A stretch of DNA of 58,724 nt from Nemertoderma westbladi (Eukaryota; Xenacoelomorpha; Nemertodermatida; Nemertodermatidae), in NCBI GenBank assembly GCA_032718475.1, contig JAUCBJ010003089.1:1-58724 (forward strand), written 5' to 3'. Below are positions 44,934-55,212 of this stretch, piece after piece (within the stretch, counting starts at the first letter, position 1; the number at the start of each line of letters is the position of its first letter). The notes beneath the pieces were generated by a model. The model had not been told where the DNA came from. It saw only the letters and a program-made list of their open reading frames with translations, and made no database searches. The translations under genes were made by a program, and so were the position numbers.

Positions 44934-45245
44934 ATGTATCACAATGTGTTGTCATGTCTCCTCATATTTCCCACTTTTTTGTTCGTCATTGTTGATGGTA
45001 TCAATCAGATCACTGATTTCGATAAAATTTATTTGACATATACTGTATTCCCAGATGCTGATGAAGACTTGACATTGTCTTCAACACTCATCAACCTGTG
45101 CCCAACACATGTCGCTCTTTTGGCAGCGAATTTCGTTGGGTGTGAATACAGTGTTCAGCTGAAGGGCTATTTTAACTGTTCTGTGGAATTTCCTGGACAC
45201 TCTACCTGGCTGCATTGCTTACTTTGTACATTGTTTCCTCCATAG
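44934..45245 (+). CDS. Hypothetical small secreted protein or first exon
   Basis: A 103-codon ATG-to-stop frame. The first 22 residues (MYHNVLSCLLIFPTFLFVIV) look like a cleavable signal peptide. The remainder has six cysteines in a pattern loosely like a PAN/apple module (CPTH...NFVGCEY...YFNCSV), but I do not claim the family. It could be a complete small protein, a first exon with its donor before the stop, or chance. No neighbouring exon was recognised. Confidence 0.25.
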   Translation: MYHNVLSCLLIFPTFLFVIVDGINQITDFDKIYLTYTVFPDADEDLTLSSTLINLCPTHVALLAANFVGCEYSVQLKGYFNCSVEFPGHSTWLHCLLCTLFPP

Positions 45246-45284
45246 TTTGATTATGCCGGGTCATTCTTTTTCTACTTTGGAAAT

Positions 45285-45398
45285 GGACGAGGTAGCCTAG
45301 TTGATTGAGCATGAGGTTTGACATTTATTGGTTGTAGGTTTGAGCCCTGTCAAGCCCCTTTCAGCCTTTATTCAACTGGGGTCGATAAAATCAAGACA
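45285..45398 (+). repeat. tRNA-derived SINE with GGGGTCGATAAAAT tail
   Basis: A-box TAGCCTAGTTGA (45293-45304) and B-box GGTTTGAGCCC (45337-45347, CpG-decayed) are followed by CCCTTTCAGCCTTTATTCAA and GGGGTCGATAAAATCAAG (45378-45395). This head/tail layout is that of a tRNA SINE. The tail resembles the core seen in several mollusc and other marine invertebrate SINEs. Confidence 0.65.
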
Positions 45399-45419
45399 AG
45401 TTCAATCACCGGACACATA

Positions 45420-45715
45420 TGCCTCACAGACGTCAGTTATCTCCTGACCGGCTGCCTGTCCCACCCCCCACTGGGGAGAGAGCAGCCAACAATTATCTGA
45501 GTCCCTTTCCTGATGACCTTTCTGGCTCAAATCCTGGGTCACCAGAAAGGCCAGATTCTGGAGTTGGAGGCTACTATCATGTTCCTCCCCGATCAACCAA
45601 GCCATTGGTGAACTTGGTAAGACACTAGACTAGCCTCAGTTAACACCCTAACACTCGGGTCCCCAATGAGACTAGGTGAGCAGACTGCCTTGGCAGATAA
45701 GCTTTCTCTTACTGC
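45420..45715 (+). pseudogene. LINE 5'-region fragment (same family as 57.9 kb)
   Basis: RRQLSPDRLPVPPPTGERAA and GVGGYYHVPPRSTKPLVNL match the N-terminus of the minus-strand LINE ORF at 57430-57921. The nucleotide match continues through CAGATAAGCTTTCTCTTACT, then stops. It is a short 5' piece joined to a SINE on one side and to an oppositely oriented LINE on the other. Confidence 0.85.
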
Positions 45716-45721
45716 AGTGCT

Positions 45722-46210
45722 TATTATAGATATCTAGATTATTTGGATTTTTATGGGGATGTAGGAGCGTGGTGTCATCAGCAAAAAGCGTGGGAGATAG
45801 TTTAGTGATTTCAGGCAGGTTACAAAGTAGAAACAAGGTAGGAGAGAGCACACCCCCTTGTGGGTGGTGCTAGAGACGAATATAAATTGCCAAATTTTAC
45901 AAATTGTTGTCTAGAAGATAGAAAACTTGTAAATAAATTCAAAGATGTGCCTCTAACACTTTACCTAGTAAAATTGTATGGTCTAGCGTGACAAATGCTA
46001 CTGCACATGCTGATTGATTGTCTTCTTATGGATGTATTCTAGAACCGATAAAAGAGCATGAGAAGTTGTACGTTTAGACCTAAAACCGAATTGTGATTGG
46101 GAGATAATTTTGTATTTAGATAAGTAGGATGGTAACTGTAAGTTGATAATGGTCTCAAAGATTTTAGTTAATACTTGAAGAAGGTTGTTTGTACCGAGAA
46201 ATAACTTTGT
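45722..46210 (-). pseudogene. LINE reverse transcriptase fragment, decayed
   Basis: Broken minus-strand frames give SQFGFRSKRTTSHALLSVLE, then later a GDDTTLL-type catalytic block read as FADDTTLL near 45770. These are RT motifs of an L2/CR1-like LINE. Many stops are present. Confidence 0.65.
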
Positions 46211-46730
46211 TGTATTATTTTGAAATTATTTTACTATTTTTTATTTTTATTTTTACCTTTTTATACGTTGAGGCTCTCATTTCCTATTGTAAAATATGAT
46301 ACATACACCAAATACATTTCCCCTTTCATTATAAATAAATATTCATTTGTAGTGTTTCATAAAGATTCGTTTCGAAATGTTTGAACTATTTTGTATTAAA
46401 ACATACCAAGTAACGTACTGTAGGGAAAATGATTGGTGCAGTAAATAATTTTGAAGAATAAAGTCTCAAGGCGTCATTACAATAATATATTTAAAGGTAA
46501 ATTGAAACATCCTTGGTGCAAAGTACTTTACATTGAACAAACTTTTCAGATCATTACATTGTTAAGTGCTACTATTCATTCATTCATCATTCATTTTGTA
46601 AGAGATGTGCAGTGATGTACACTGTACATGTACATCCAGGCTATCTTTTAGGCTTTTCCTTAACTTACAGTACTTAACTTATTTAATAATACTTTATTCA
46701 ATTCTTTATATATTATTTCATTGCTACACC
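46211..46730. other. AT-rich spacer
   Basis: No gene or clear element was seen. It contains CATT-rich simple sequence near 46574-46600. Confidence 0.4.
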
Positions 46731-46732
46731 TA

Positions 46733-46811
46733 CAGTCCCGCTCTCAAAAAGCATGCCTTTGATCAAACATTGATCAAACTTTGATCAAACATTGATCAAA
46801 GTTTGATCAAA
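46733..46811 (+). repeat. Left terminal inverted repeat
   Basis: 79 bp. The outer unique part CAGTCCCGCTCTCAAAAAGC is followed by five overlapping (T)TTGATCAAA-type units spaced 10-11 bp apart. It matches the right TIR except one base (GCATGCC here, GCATTCC there). Confidence 0.92.
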
Positions 46812-47074
46812 ATGTGTCCATAGAATATCATTGAAAGTAGCATTGACATTGAAATGACATTGATGGCATATTGAAATGACCTTGAAATCGATGGACCGAA
46901 ATTCCAGACTTTCTGTCTCATATTGAAATGACATTGAAATGATTTCAAGGTAACAGTTTACATCGCTCTTCTGCGGCATACCTTTGAACTCAGATTCCCG
47001 CCGAGAACTGGCTTTTGTTAATGGCCAAGCCGCGATGTGATTGACAGGGCGGTGGATGGAGCTTGCTTGACTTT

Positions 47075-48110
47075 GTGGATGGGCAGCGATTGGATTTACA
47101 AGGCGGTGTTGTGGTAGTGTCCCAGACTGAGTTTTGTTCTTGTAGGGCAGGGCCTATTATTACACCAACAACTAGTTCAGAAAAACAGCCTTTGGAATAT
47201 TTTTAATTTATTGTTATATTAGAAATTGTTTCAATGTTCCTTAAATCAGAATCAAGGCCAAATACCTCCATTGACGTAGCAGCGCGATGGCTGCCGTTGC
47301 ATTGCATTTGCTTATACACTAATTGTGTAAATTCGACAAGCTTCCTTCCTGCCCCTGTCCCTAATTATACTAATAAATGTAAAGAAATAAATAAGAAATA
47401 ATTTTATAAAGTAATAAATAAATCCAAGCGCCAGCGCACCCCCTAAAATACCTTCTAAAAATTTACGTAATTTAATTTTAATACTCTGATAAGGTAATTT
47501 TATTGAAAACCTAATTTGTTTCAAAGTAAACTATGTTATGTACATCATTAGTTACGTATTTTTTAATTCAGTTTAACGTATTGTAATTATAATTTTTTTA
47601 ATATTAAAAATCAAATTGGGTTAGTAATACTTATTCAATTATGCTCATTCATTTTTAATTAATGGAGGTTTTTAACCATCCGGCCGACAAACCACACTTT
47701 TGCTCACTTTTGCTGTAAGACAAGGCATCAATATAACCCCAGTGATCCCATACCCTCTCTTGTTGTGGACTATTACTACAGTATATCATTGTACAAGCTG
47801 CGGACCTGCACCCCCCCCCCCCCCCCCCCCCCCCATTATAATGTGTTGTAGCCATCCACCCAACCCATTGCGTAACTCAGAATTAAACTCCACACAGCAC
47901 AGCCCATACCTGCCATTGCTTTCATTACGCCACATCGCCAAGTGGAGATTCAATTGTGAATTATTATAATCATTATTAGAATGACAACACAGTGTTGTGG
48001 TAGTGTACCAGTACCAGACTGAGTCTTGTAATAGGCCCCACTAACAACTCCGGGCTACGTTCTGAAATAAAGCCTCTGGAATATTATTAAATTATTTTCT
48101 TTAGATATTA
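47075..48110. repeat. Internal duplication in the TIR element, pair 1
   Basis: GTTGTGGTAGTGT, CCAGACTGAGT, ACAACT and CTGGAATATT-type blocks at about 47107-47215 recur in order at about 47993-48105. Identity is moderate (about 75-80% by eye). Confidence 0.6.
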
Positions 48111-49390
48111 TTCACTAGAAAGCCAGTCTGTCAATTTAATCGTCCAGTATCAATTCCCGCGGGCTAATACAATTTATTTTCGGGCTAAGGATGCCCTGCC
48201 CACTGGCTAAGAAAGCTTGCGGGTAAACGATTCCCATTTTGCGGGCTAAGAATTCCCGCGGGCTAAGTCATCACCCAACCGAACATACAGTTGACTGTAA
48301 CTGCTTTACTCGCATCTCTGTAACAACAACCCAAATGCTGTGATTCACAGTATGCGATTTCACCGTGCTGTCACCGCAAGTGTATCTGAGAACAGGCCCA
48401 TTACTGGTACAGCTACAATTTGTTTCAAAAAAATTAATGTAATACATCGAAAGGAGCAGGTTAAAGGGGTTGTGTTTTCTAACCAAAACAACAAACCAAA
48501 GTAGATTTCATCGATTTGCGCTGGAGAACTTTTTTATTTGCGACCAACTGGCGCCACTATTTGCGAGATAAGGTAGAAATTTTAATTAATATCGAGACAA
48601 ATACAACGTCTGTTTAATTGTTTTTGGGCAAACAGAAAAGACCTCCATGTTGAAATTTTAGTAAGAAAGTTTAGTGTAATAAATTAGTTTAGTACACATT
48701 ACTACCTGCATAGTTCCTTTGCGACCAGGCCAGCTCAGTGCCAGGAGGCCAATCTCTTTGGTTCGCGGCCGCCTCCTGTGTATGGGTTAGTTGGCTGTCT
48801 AATTTCTTGGGAAGCCTTTAGTAAATTTCGAAATTTCGGGGAATTCCATTCCACAGCAGATAAATGGTTTTACATGCTGGGGCGGCATAAGCTAAGAGCC
48901 ATTACACATGCTATGCCTTTACTTTGTTAGTGGTCTGTCGCTGTCGGCACCCCAAGCTAATAATATACAGCAAATAGCACGGAGACCGCTGACTCCTGTA
49001 CTCCCTATGACATAATTTGTTGTCGAATCAATTATTTCTCCTTACAAGAAAGCAACGTATTTCCCACTTGTGGCCAGCCAGAAGGCCACAATGTCAACTG
49101 ATATAATAATACCAAGGGATATTCTCATATTACCCCCCCCCCCCCCCCCCCCCCCCAGGATCTAGCCATTGGCCAGCCAGGATACAATTATTGTATCCTC
49201 CCATGTATCCCCCCCCCCCCCCCATTATAATGTATTGTAGCCATCCACCCAACCAACACATTGCGTAACTCAGAATTAAACTCCACACAGCCCCTACCCG
49301 CCCTTGCTTTCATTACCACCACACCGCCAAGTGGAGATTCAATTGCGGCTGTTATTTTCTGATAATCGCTGTAAATTATTATAACCTAGG
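47806..49390. repeat. Poly-C runs and internal duplication, pair 2
   Basis: Poly-C runs lie at about 47810-47834, 49132-49157 and 49210-49223. The runs at 47810 and 49210 are each followed by CATTATAATGT(G/A)TTGTAGCC, ATTGCGTAACTCAGAATTAA and GCCAAGTGGAGATTCAATTG. A run of GCGGGCTAAG-like words lies at about 48155-48270, and a GA microsatellite at 49505-49530. Confidence 0.75.
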
Positions 49391-49633
49391 CGGTGCGGAT
49401 TAAATAACGGCTATAGCGTACAAACCTATGGTATGATATGGACGTGGTGTCCTGTGTGCTCTGCAGACATCCTACAGAGCACATGGAGCTTTACACACAC
49501 AGGGAGAGCGAGAGAGAGAGAGAGAGAGAGGGCTGCTTGATTGACACACGGCTCAGTGGGAATCTAGACTTTGAAGTGCAGCGCCTTTGGTAGAACTCAA
49601 TGGCAGGATTTATAAGCCTGGTTCATTTCAATA

Positions 49634-49712
49634 TTTGATCAAACTTTGATCAATGTTTGATCAAAGTTTGATCAATGTTTGATCAAAGGAATGCTTTTTG
49701 AGAGCGGGACTG
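49634..49712 (-). repeat. Right terminal inverted repeat
   Basis: Reverse complement of the left TIR with one mismatch, ending in GAGAGCGGGACTG directly before TA. Confidence 0.92.
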
Positions 49713-49714
49713 TA

Positions 49715-50352
49715 CCTTGTTCTTCAGACATCTCAATAATTTATTGTAATTGTATTCTGCTCTCATATTCTCTGGAAGAGGACTATAGAAATCCTCAGCC
49801 ACAATATCCCGTGTAGTTGGTATGCGAAGGAAAGGGATTATATATAACATCAGACAACGCATCAGGGGATTAGTCTCTAAATATTCAGACAACGCATCAG
49901 GGGATTAGTCTCTAAATATGGGTTTGATCGTTTCTTCATTCTATCATAAATCGCCATTGCCGTAAATCGTCTACATACAAAAGCAGCATAGATAAGCAAA
50001 CCTTAATATAAATGGAAATAATACATTATGAACTGCGGTAATTGAAGTTGTTTCCATGTTATTGATTACCTTGGAGCGTTACGAGTAATTCACCAGAACG
50101 CTGATAAGTTGACATAATGTAACAATATTAATTTAATGACATTCCTTATATTATTTAATTTTATAATAGTGAAAGTTTGATGTTTGATTGGGTCTGAACA
50201 ATTATTAGTAATTATAATAATAGTAATATAATAATATATAATATAATAATAATTAATATAATAGTAATATTAGTAATGTAAGTTAATGTTGTTTTACTTT
50301 ATAGCGCCAACTAATTTCCCTTAAAATACTACCATCAATTTTGTTTGGAACT
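49715..50352. other. Spacer with LINE/SINE-type 3' tail
   Basis: A 37-bp phrase (TCAGACAACGCATCAGGGGA...) is duplicated in tandem at about 49850-49918. At about 50205-50315 the minus strand reads TTGGCGCTATAAAGTAAAAC followed by a long TTA-rich simple repeat, the same kind of terminus as at 24640-24690. It is probably a 3' end left by a LINE or SINE. No gene. Confidence 0.5.
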
Positions 50353-51181
50353 AGGACAATTGCCCCTCGGACAATTGCCCCTCGGACAATTGCCCCTCGG
50401 ACAATTGCCACCCGAACAAATGCCCCCTGGACAATTACCCCCCGCAGACAATTGCCCCCCGGACAATTGCCCCCCTGACATTTGCCCCCCGATATTTTAT
50501 TTAATGAATATATTTTTAAATCTTGAAACCCTTTTAATATTTTCCTATGGTTTTATGAATTTCAAGTAATAATATTAAAACCTTGATCAACACTTCTAAA
50601 CATTAAATTTTTATACTTTTTTCGAAAAATCTAAGATTTTTTCTTTGATTTGATTGATCACCAGTTCTAAACTTTTAATTTTTATGGGTTTTACCTAATA
50701 AGCACGATTTTTTTTCTAGAACAATTTTATTGACTTTATGCTACCTATAGCTTTTTTGTGACGTAATTAATTGGCTTCAGTGCGATAACATTTTATTTTC
50801 ATTGTAATGAAATACTTAAGTTGGAAAGTATCGAAATTATTGAGCACATAAATGTTTGTTACATAAACGTATGTTTTATTGCATATTAAACGGACTTAGC
50901 TATATATAATTATTGTTAAATGTTGTAACAAGTTAGGAAGACTAAATTGCTAGTTAGAAACTACCTTATTTATTTTGCAATTTTCCTTGTGGCCAATCTA
51001 TTGTTTGGTGGGTAAGTGTAATTGGGGGGCAACAGTCCGGGGGGCAATAGTTGGAGGGATAATTCTCCTCGGGGGCAATTGTCCGTGGGGCAATTGACCG
51101 CGGGGATCATTTGACCGTAGGGCAATTGTCCTCGGGGTTCAATTGTCCGGGAGGCAATAGACCAGGGGCAATAATTGTCCT
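50353..51181. mobile_element. Foldback-like element with minisatellite arms
   Basis: The left arm (50353-50492) is about nine copies of a 15-bp unit GGACAATTGCCCCTC/CCC. The right arm (51023-51181) is the same motif reversed (GGGGCAATTGTCC and variants), about ten diverged copies. Between them is about 530 bp of AT-rich sequence with no ORF. Inverted arms made of short tandem repeats are typical of foldback elements. The outer ends AGGACAATT / AATTGTCCT match. No clear target-site duplication was seen. The left arm gives a spurious ORF of GQLPL repeats. Confidence 0.7.
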
Positions 51182-52020
51182 GTCACGATTTTGTTTTTGT
51201 AAACAATAATTTTGACTAATATTGTAGTTGAATTTATTATTATAATTAATAATTTTAGCTTAACGTAGGAATTTTTAGTGACATTAGGGAATTATTATTG
51301 TCAGGTAGAACTTTGTATTTAATAATTATTATTATTTATCCGGTTCGATTATTAATTATAATTCTGACAATTAGGAATATAATTTGTGTGTATTGAATAG
51401 CCGAACATATCCGATCGCCTCTATTAATTTTTTTCTTACTATTATTATGTATTACTATTATAAGGTATTAAATATGTATTTAGTTGTTATGTAATTTGTA
51501 TCTACAGTCCATACTCTCTACACTCTATATTTATAACCCCTTACTTTATCGTGACGATTATTTTGAAATTGGTTGACTAAATTGTTGTATTCTGGTTAAT
51601 ATTTATTTATAGTTTGTCGAATTTATCGATAAGCTTATAATTTAATATATATTATGTATCTCAACTTGATTTAATATATATCTACTACATATCTCAGTTT
51701 GTATTGAAATTTTGGCTAAATTATAATTAAGTGAATATTTAATTATATTAAGTATAATCTAAAATAATTTATCTATAGAGAAATTACATTATTATATATT
51801 ATATTATTTTACAGTGTTTATAAATTTTAGTTTTACTGTGTTAATCAATATAATATTAAGCTACTGTACAGTTAACATAATTAGATTGTAAATTACAAAT
51901 TGTGTCTATAATTGGTTCATGTAATATGTAATATTAAAAAGATGTCATGATTATACAGTATATAGAGAATCAAATTAATAATTATCGATAAATAAACGGC
52001 AATCTGCCATCGCTAGACTA
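51182..52020. other. Very AT-rich spacer
   Basis: No gene, element or repeat array recognised. Confidence 0.5.
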
Positions 52021-52023
52021 CCA

Positions 52024-52790
52024 TTGTCCCGCCGGAGAACTGTTGAGCGGACGGTGCACAACCGTACAGGGGGTTGGTTGACTGCCCAGCCTTCGATTAT
52101 CGATCACACAGACCTCAGCGCTGAGGAATTCCGGGACAATCTCGCGCTACGTTACGGCCTGCCCCCCCCCCCCCAGGGTTTCCAGCAAGGTGTGAGGGTT
52201 GTGGAGGCGAGTTTTCTACAACCCACGATCTGAGCTGTAAGTCAGACGGGTTCATCGTGAAACGACATGATGAGGTTCGAGAAGTGTTTGGTGAACTTCT
52301 TTCGTCTGCCATTGGTCCATCGGGTGTAGAGCGGGAAGTAACCCTATCACGTGGCCACCTAGACAGCGCCGGGATCGAAGTTGGGGGAGTTCGGGCAGAC
52401 TTGGTGGCGAGGGGAATATGGACACCACAGCGAGAGGGGGTGGCGTCGTTTGACATCGCGGTCATTCACGCTGACGCCCCCTCCTATGTCCACAACAACC
52501 GATCCACCGAATCTCTGCTGGATGAACGGTGTCGCTTTAAAAAGCGCCACTATCATACAGTCTGTGAGGAAAGGAGGATGTCCTTCTCCCCCCTCGTAGG
52601 AACAACCGATGGTGTCTGGTGCCAAGAGGCCCAGATCTTGATACGCCACATTGCCGAGGTCTTGGTGGCTAAACGTGACAGCATGCGCGAGAGGGGCCTC
52701 GCAAGTGTCCTGGGTGGAGTGAGACGGCGCCTTCGATTTGCCCTTCTCCGGTCTAGCTCCCTGTGTCTCCGCGGAGGACGGCGATCTTGA
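52024..52790 (+). pseudogene. Transposon-encoded zinc-knuckle/PD-(D/E)XK-like nuclease fragment
   Basis: Two plus-strand frames join across a poly-C run (about 52160-52173). The first has GGWLTAQPS and EEFRDNLALRYG. The second, read from just after the run, has the zinc-binding pattern CEGCG...H-x3-C (ending THDLSC), then KRHDEVREVF. It continues to VRADLVARGIW and FDIAVIHADAPSYV, with a K-rich helix (CRFKKRHY) and a C-terminal RRRLRFALLRSSSLCLRG. This order (Cys/His knuckle, RH motif, D...D-x-x-V, K) is that of the restriction-like endonuclease tails encoded by some non-LTR retrotransposons and related elements. The poly-C frameshift makes it a remnant. The segment is much more GC-rich than its surroundings, and there is no RT upstream. 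Confidence 0.6.
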
Positions 52791-52919
52791 TCTATGTTTG
52801 TTAAGATCTGGGTTTGCCATGGTATCGCGCAGTATATAGTAGCAGTCTATAGTAGTAGCTCGCCACTTGTGATCATATACCTACTACTAGGATCGGCATG
52901 CTGCATTGCAGCTGCATTT

Positions 52920-55212
52920 TTAAGAATGCTGTTCCGGCTTGTCGACAAAATTCCGCCGCCACAACTCCCTATCACCCATGACATTTGCTAGATCTTCCGC
53001 ATCTTCAAGGCTAGTGTCCTTTAAGATGCGTCTCAAGAAAGTCATGGGCTTTCCACCATGCTTATTCACGCCATGAGGCTGCCAAAGTACAAGATCATGC
53101 ACTGGCTGGTCCTCACGGTGAAACCAATGCCCTGCAAAGCGGATGTGACTTTGTTCTAGTGTCAAGCATGGGGGATCCAATGAGACACCTCCAATGTTAC
53201 ATAGTGTCTGGTTGGAGATGTGTGCATTGTACTTGACACAATGAACCCGGCGTAGCATTCTTGTGAATGTGCCATCCAGAAATTTGGTGTCCTCAGCAGT
53301 TAGAGCCCAGCATGGACTCCCATAGAGGAGTACAGGAACTACGGCTGCTCTAAATAATCGGACCTTAAGTTTCCGATTAATTCTCGGTGAATCCTGGAAA
53401 TCCTGGAAAGCCTATGCAAGGCTGCCCATGCCTTTCCCTTACGTATTCGAAGGTCCTCACCTGACTTCCGTATCCATGATCCCAGGTAACAGAAGTCGTC
53501 CACATGTTCAAGCATACCATCCTTTGAGCTTATGCTCATCCGATCAGAGACTTGCTGAGGACTTTCAAAGTTAACTGTCAACATTTTGGTCTTTCTGGAG
53601 TTAATAAAAAGACCAACACTAGAAGCAGCATGTTCTAATGAGCTGAGGAGCCGTTGGGCTCCCTCTAATGATTCTGAGAGTACTCCTAAGTCATCAGCAA
53701 AGTCTAGATCAGTTAGGTACTTGGCAGGATTTCCTCGACTTCTGGAGCCAGTAGGTGGAGTATCATCACCCCATCATCATTATGATGATCTAATGACATG
53801 CGTAGAACATAGTCAACCACAATAATGAACAAGAATGGTGCAAGTGTGTCTCCTTGGAGACGCCCCATAACACTTCAAATGTTTTTGTGTCACCGTCAAC
53901 AGTAGACACAAATGTTGTCGAACCATCGTATACTGATCTGATTGCTACAATAATGTCATCAGGAATCCCATATAATAAAAGTATGCTGAACATGCGTGAG
54001 CGAGACACTGAATCAAAGGCCTTGAAGAAGTCAACAAAGATAACAGCCAGATGCCTGTCTTTCTTTTTTGATAACTCTCCAATTATCCGTCTAAGTGCCA
54101 AAATGGGCTCCATGGTCCCACGACCTTTTCGGAACCCATACTGATTTCCACGGAGCAGTCTCTCAATGGGATCCTGATGCGATTTAATAGAATTCTATTG
54201 TATAGCTTTGCAGCAATCGAGATCAATGAGATTCCCCGAAAAGAACCATAGAGTGTTAGGTTGCCCTTCTTGGGAACTGGCACCAACTTATTTGTTTTCA
54301 TTTCTTGTGGGACTCTTGTTGTTCGGTACATGTCTACTAGGATGGGATAGATGAGCTTTAAACACTCAGGTATTTTAAAGACCTCAGGGGGGACACCATC
54401 TACTCCACTGGCACGAATGGTCTTAATGCTCTTTGCAGCAGCCTTCACTTCTACAAAGGAGATATCGCCACTGGGAATATCTGGGAGTACAGACTCAGAC
54501 ACTTTTACTTCTATAAAGTTATCAGGCAATACCCTGTCATTATTGAGGAGGAGCTTTTCAAAGTGTTCCTTCCAACCATTGAGGCGATCGGCTGGTGATT
54601 CAGCCTTAACCTTGGTGGTTGGTTGGCTTTTCCGACCAGTAAGCAAGTTGATCGATTTCAATGCCTGGGATGATTGCCTGCTATCATCAGCATCATTGAT
54701 AGCATCAACCTGTTGGTTTATTAGCTCCTGTATATTAACAGAGTACTGCCTATTCTGGGACCTAGATGCAGCCTTAACTGCATTCTTGGCCGCTGTAGTC
54801 TGTTTGAGTCGGGACTCTTTCTGCGGCTTACAAAGGTCATTTCGGCACTTCTGAATTTTGTTGTCAGTCCAGGGGGCCCTTTTCCTGTTTCGAGGGTATA
54901 CAGGAACTGTTTCTGCAGCTGCTAACTTAACTGCTTCTGTGAAGGCAGTATAGCCCTCATAGTGATCTGCCGCCTCAGAGGCAAGAACCTCATACCTGTT
55001 GCTCAGCTGTAGTGTGAAGCTGGATCTCACACTTGGCTGCTGCAACAGAGAGGACCAGTCATGCCGCGGCAAGGCAGATTTCGTTGTTCTGCTAGCATGC
55101 AGTCTAAGTCTTACCTTGGCCACAATAAGGCGGTGATCACTGGAGAAGGGTCGAAGTGTAAATGCATTACAGTCTTGTATAGAGCTCCTGTATTTCCTAC
55201 GAAACAGAATAT
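52920..55212 (-). pseudogene. LINE copy A: endonuclease end, RT and C-terminus
   Basis: Minus strand, 5' to 3' from 55212. First the last part of an endonuclease domain (SSIQDCNAFTLRPFSSDHR), then a linker. RT follows: NKLVPVPKKGNLTLYGSFRG, then QYGFRKGRGTMEPILALRRI after a frameshift near 54115, IFVDFFKAFDSVSR, a second frameshift near 53860, and the catalytic LDFADDLGVL at about 53690. Then come YLGSWIRKSGEDLRIRKG and a C-terminal domain ending near 52920 (TFLRRILKDT...GDRELWRRNF). The layout fits an RTE-like or related endonuclease/RT LINE. At least two frameshifts and a break around 53339-53258 make it inactive. Its 5' end is cut at about 55212. Confidence 0.82.

Larger units (their letters stand above)
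46733..49712. mobile_element. Non-autonomous TIR DNA transposon, 2,980 bp
   Basis: The terminal inverted repeats are 79 bp (46733-46811 and 49634-49712) with a single mismatch. They start CAGTCCCGCTCTCAAAAAG and contain several TTTGATCAAA palindromes. The element is flanked by TA on both sides (46731-46732 and 49713-49714), as expected for a TA-targeting (Tc1/mariner-like) transposase; the CAGT terminus is also common there. No transposase frame was found, so it must depend on another element. Inside are two pairs of internal duplications and three long poly-C runs. Confidence 0.85.

Noticed and set aside
47655-47969. Poly-Pro / poly-Gly ORFs on opposite strands
   Set aside because: Come from the poly-C run inside the TIR element.
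50345-50569. ORF with GQLPL repeats
   Set aside because: The 15-bp arm repeat of the foldback element read in frame; not a protein gene.
52359-52820. 153-codon minus-strand ORF
   Set aside because: Antisense of the nuclease-like fragment, which has recognisable motifs on the plus strand.
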